Origin: Paramacrobiotus metropolitanus
Taxonomy: Eukaryota; Tardigrada; Eutardigrada; Parachela; Macrobiotidae
Reading direction: 5' to 3'
Assembly (NCBI RefSeq): GCF_019649055.1
Contig: NW_026570449.1
Span: 54,985-118,984 of the forward strand
Length of the DNA: 64,000 nucleotides
Below are positions 61,732 through 64,000 of the stretch, piece by piece. Below the pieces are notes generated by a model that ran no database searches, had not been told where the DNA came from, and saw only the letters and a program-made list of their open reading frames with translations. Made by a program: the position numbers and the translations under genes. Every line of letters begins with the position of its first letter. Position 1 is the first letter of the stretch.

Positions 61732-62613
61732 GTGAGAAACTAATTCGTTCCCTTACTTAGCAAATTATCACAACATCAGAAAATGTTCTAGCGTGGTCCG
61801 CCATGATTGCACAGTTCTCCTGAATGGCTGATTGCTGTAATTACTAATTCGTGTATTCGCTCCGAGCAACGAAACGCTTTCCTCTTCACAAACGTTTTAT
61901 AGCAAGTTTCATTCACAGTTGTGTTAACGTTTCGTAGGTAATGTGTACATACATATTAACTAGGTCATATCCAGAGTACAAACAGGTATAAACTTTAATA
62001 TTACTAAACCAAACTTTACTACTTAAGTTTTAAGACAAAGTCTGCGCTGCACAGATCTATGGAATACGATCGATCGTACAGCAATAACATACGAGTAATT
62101 CTATGAAATAATTTCATGTTCCTGCCAGCTTGTTGACACCGATACCGGTAAAACCCACACCGTCAGGCGATGCAGCAAAAAAGAAAAGAAAAATCGCATT
62201 CACATAATTATCCCAATTAAGTAGACAGTTACTTAAAAAACATTTGAGAACTGCAGTAATGTATTCTACAAATGCTATCGTGAGCCTATGGCAAATCACT
62301 CGCAAGATTACACATCTGCAGCAAAGGTAAACAGTGTTAGCTGATATGTATGGACAAGTAAAGTCTGTTTCCTGCTGGTATCCTGTTTTAAAACTGCTGC
62401 TGTTGATCAGCAAACAATACGATATCCAGCAGGTGAGGAGGCCCAGAACTAGCCGGGCATATTTAAAGGGAGCGCGTTGTCAGAAAATGCATTTCAAGTG
62501 CCACAAAACTTATGCAGTGAACGTGCTTCGGAAGCTTCGTGCAACAATATCTACAAGCTGGTAATTCCTGTATGCTAAAAGTGTGGCTAGCTGGCTTTAC
62601 AGCTATGCCACAT
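61732..62613. other. DNA between tandem receptor-like modules; includes outer arm limit
   Basis: About 880 bases without a recognised exon. The pairing with the left arm runs out at 62494 because the window starts there, not because the similarity visibly ends. Confidence 0.55.
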
Positions 62614-63784
62614 ATGCAAAGAATGGCTAAGGCATATGCAACTGTGATATTTGTGTTCGTGACCTTTGCATATATTTCTCCTTGCAAACGGTTTTGACGT
62701 GGCTATTGTGGAATTTGTGTTGGTGGGAAATCGAACTACCACTAGCGATGCATTTTCGGGGCAATCTTTGAGTTTGGTGTAAGAGAAATCTCTTCAAAGT
62801 ATGGGAATGCTATGAATTTTTCTAAAGTGCGCATTTCGGATCCTAACGTGACAACCTGTGAGATGATGGACCAAAAGCCACATTTTGGGCTACTCGGTAT
62901 TTCTACAGGCAAGCTGTGGGCAATCCAGTAATGGGTTTATTTGGACCAGGTACGAATGAAAGATTAAGCGCTGAAAAGAAGCGGAGGTCATTTCAAAATT
63001 TTTGGGAACTAATATATATTGTATTTAAAGTATTAATTAAACTAGAAAATTTGGCTTAAAAAGTAAGAGTCACAGCAGCAGATTGTTAATCGTGCGGATG
63101 AAGGTTACTGCTTATGTTACAGTCTCAGACGATTTGTAAATTGCTTAGGATGTCCGACCGCTGCCGCATCTGTGGGTCATTTGGCTCGAGGTACAGAATA
63201 TCGGTCATTGTACATACTTACATATAAGAAAGGTCATCTGGCATGTGTCAAACCTGTTTTGCTTGTAGCATGGAATAAGCAGATGCTTATAGCGTAAGTT
63301 CGTTCAATTTTATATATTTTTTCTGAATATTTGAAGTTGACCTGAAGGGTATTTTGTGCTGTTTTCAAAACGAACTGTTCCATGGTTTAATGTTCTGCTG
63401 TTTTGTTATTTAGAGTAGCTGGTGACGCTGCAGTTTCTGCCAGTAAGGGTACCCACTCATTGCTGTGTTTTTTGTACCGTTTGGTAAAAAACTAATGTTC
63501 CACAGAAACACGTTACCCAACATTAACGAGATTATCGCCGTATATACAAGAGGATCTGACAAAATTTGTTGTGGAAATCTTAAAGGCTTTCAAATTTACG
63601 ACTGTCGGAGTGCTGTGTGATGACGCAAATGACGCACAGCTGTATATTTACGTACCGATGTGTACGGGAATTTTCGATGATCTGCGGCTGAGACACAACA
63701 TCAGCGCTAACCGATACTACGTTAACGGCAGCGATCTCGCTAGTACCAACCGCTACTTAGAGGAAGTTCGCTCACAAGCCCGAG
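62614..63784 (+). pseudogene. Second receptor-like ligand-binding module, tandem paralogue, exon 1 frame-broken
   Basis: Exon 1 (62614-62949) begins with a signal-like MAKAYATVIFVFVTFAYISP but needs three frame changes (near 62696, 62770 and 62879) to follow its neighbour: VAIVEFVLVGNRTTTSD, then FEFGVREISSKYGN, then TFWATRYFYRQAVGNPVM. The remaining exons are clean: 63149-63190 (GPGC...ASVGHLAR), 63269-63293 (AWNKQMLI), 63414-63442 and 63506-63784 (RYPTLTRLSPY to EEVRSQARG). Exons of 42 and 25 bases have exactly the sizes seen in the first module, while the fourth exon of the first module is split here by an extra intron. Ends at the same phase-1 donor. Moderately diverged, so an older tandem duplicate; pseudogene or sequence errors in exon 1. 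Confidence 0.65.
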
Positions 63785-63948
63785 GTAAACTTTAATTGCT
63801 TTTAGACAAACTGTGGAATGGGTCTAGCTATAAGACAATTCCTCTCTGAAAATACTGTGGATATAATCGTGTAATTGTGGATGTAATCGTGTACTGAAAA
63901 TATGTGTAATCGATCAGTATTAAAAAGATAACTTACCGCACAGGACTC

Positions 63949-64000
63949 TGTTATCCTGTGGGAATCGGCATACTGCATACCGATTTCGCACAGGATAACA
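63949..64000. repeat. Imperfect inverted repeat at window end
   Basis: TGTTATCCTGTG at 63949-63960 is the exact complement of CACAGGATAACA at 63989-64000, and the inner bases (AATCGGCAT / ATACCGATT) pair with one mismatch. Could be a hairpin or the terminus of a repeat continuing beyond the window. Confidence 0.8.

Larger units (their letters stand above)
41076..62494 (-). repeat. Right arm of giant inverted duplication
   Basis: This is the reverse-complement copy of bases 1-21571. All five genes, their introns and their intergenic DNA are present in mirror order. By eye the identity is high (I guess mid-90s percent, not computed), with substitutions and many 1-4 base indels in introns and intergenic DNA, so it is not an identical echo of the same molecule. 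Sequence after 62494 has no partner inside the window only because the left arm is cut by the window start; the true outer edge of this arm could lie further right. Confidence 0.97.

Noticed and set aside
1-64000. Possibility of CRISPR, prokaryotic operons or viral genome
   Set aside because: Intron-rich animal genes throughout, no regularly spaced repeats, no bacterial gene density or viral structural genes seen.

Overview
The window is nuclear DNA of a small invertebrate animal. Every gene is split by spliceosomal introns with GT/AG boundaries, and the genes are metazoan-specific: caveolin, fibulin, an MITF/TFE-type bHLH-zip factor, MFSD14 and a natriuretic-peptide-receptor-like ectodomain. 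Introns are short to moderate and intergenic DNA is AT-rich. A tardigrade or another small ecdysozoan would fit, but nothing in the sequence proves the phylum. No bacterial, CRISPR, rRNA or tRNA features were seen.

Layout: the dominant structure is a very large inverted duplication. Bases 1-21571 (left arm, cut by the window edge) reappear as reverse complement at 41076-62494 (right arm). They flank a single-copy spacer of about 19.5 kb (21572-41075). Each arm carries the same five genes, in mirror order: a natriuretic-receptor-like ligand-binding fragment (left 766-2264 minus; right 60235-61731 plus), caveolin (4788-7024 plus; 55479-57730 minus), PCNA (7634-9487 minus; 53019-54869 plus), MFSD14-like transporter (11187-14413 plus; 48182-51363 minus) and an unrecognised secretory-pathway protein (15504-18081 plus; 44537-47110 minus). 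PCNA, caveolin and the receptor fragment read open in both arms. MFSD14 and the unknown gene read through in the left arm but carry single-base frame breaks in the right arm.

The spacer holds, in order: a probable non-autonomous hAT-like transposon with an 8-bp target duplication (21969-22656); an ethanolaminephosphotransferase-1-like membrane protein whose active-site motif is degraded (23403-25087 plus); a fibulin-1-like EGF-repeat matrix protein (25953-about 29165, minus); and an MITF/TFEB-family transcription factor with seven recognised coding exons (31502-39409, minus). Outside the right arm (62495-64000) a second receptor-like module follows the first in tandem, with a broken first exon.

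The genes do not form one pathway; this is an ordinary gene neighbourhood carrying an extraordinary rearrangement. The main uncertainties are whether the palindrome is real or an assembly join of two haplotypes, and whether the single-base frame breaks (many in homopolymers, some also in the spacer) are biological or residual sequencing errors. Exon coordinates were derived by hand from splice signals, reading phase and family alignment from memory.
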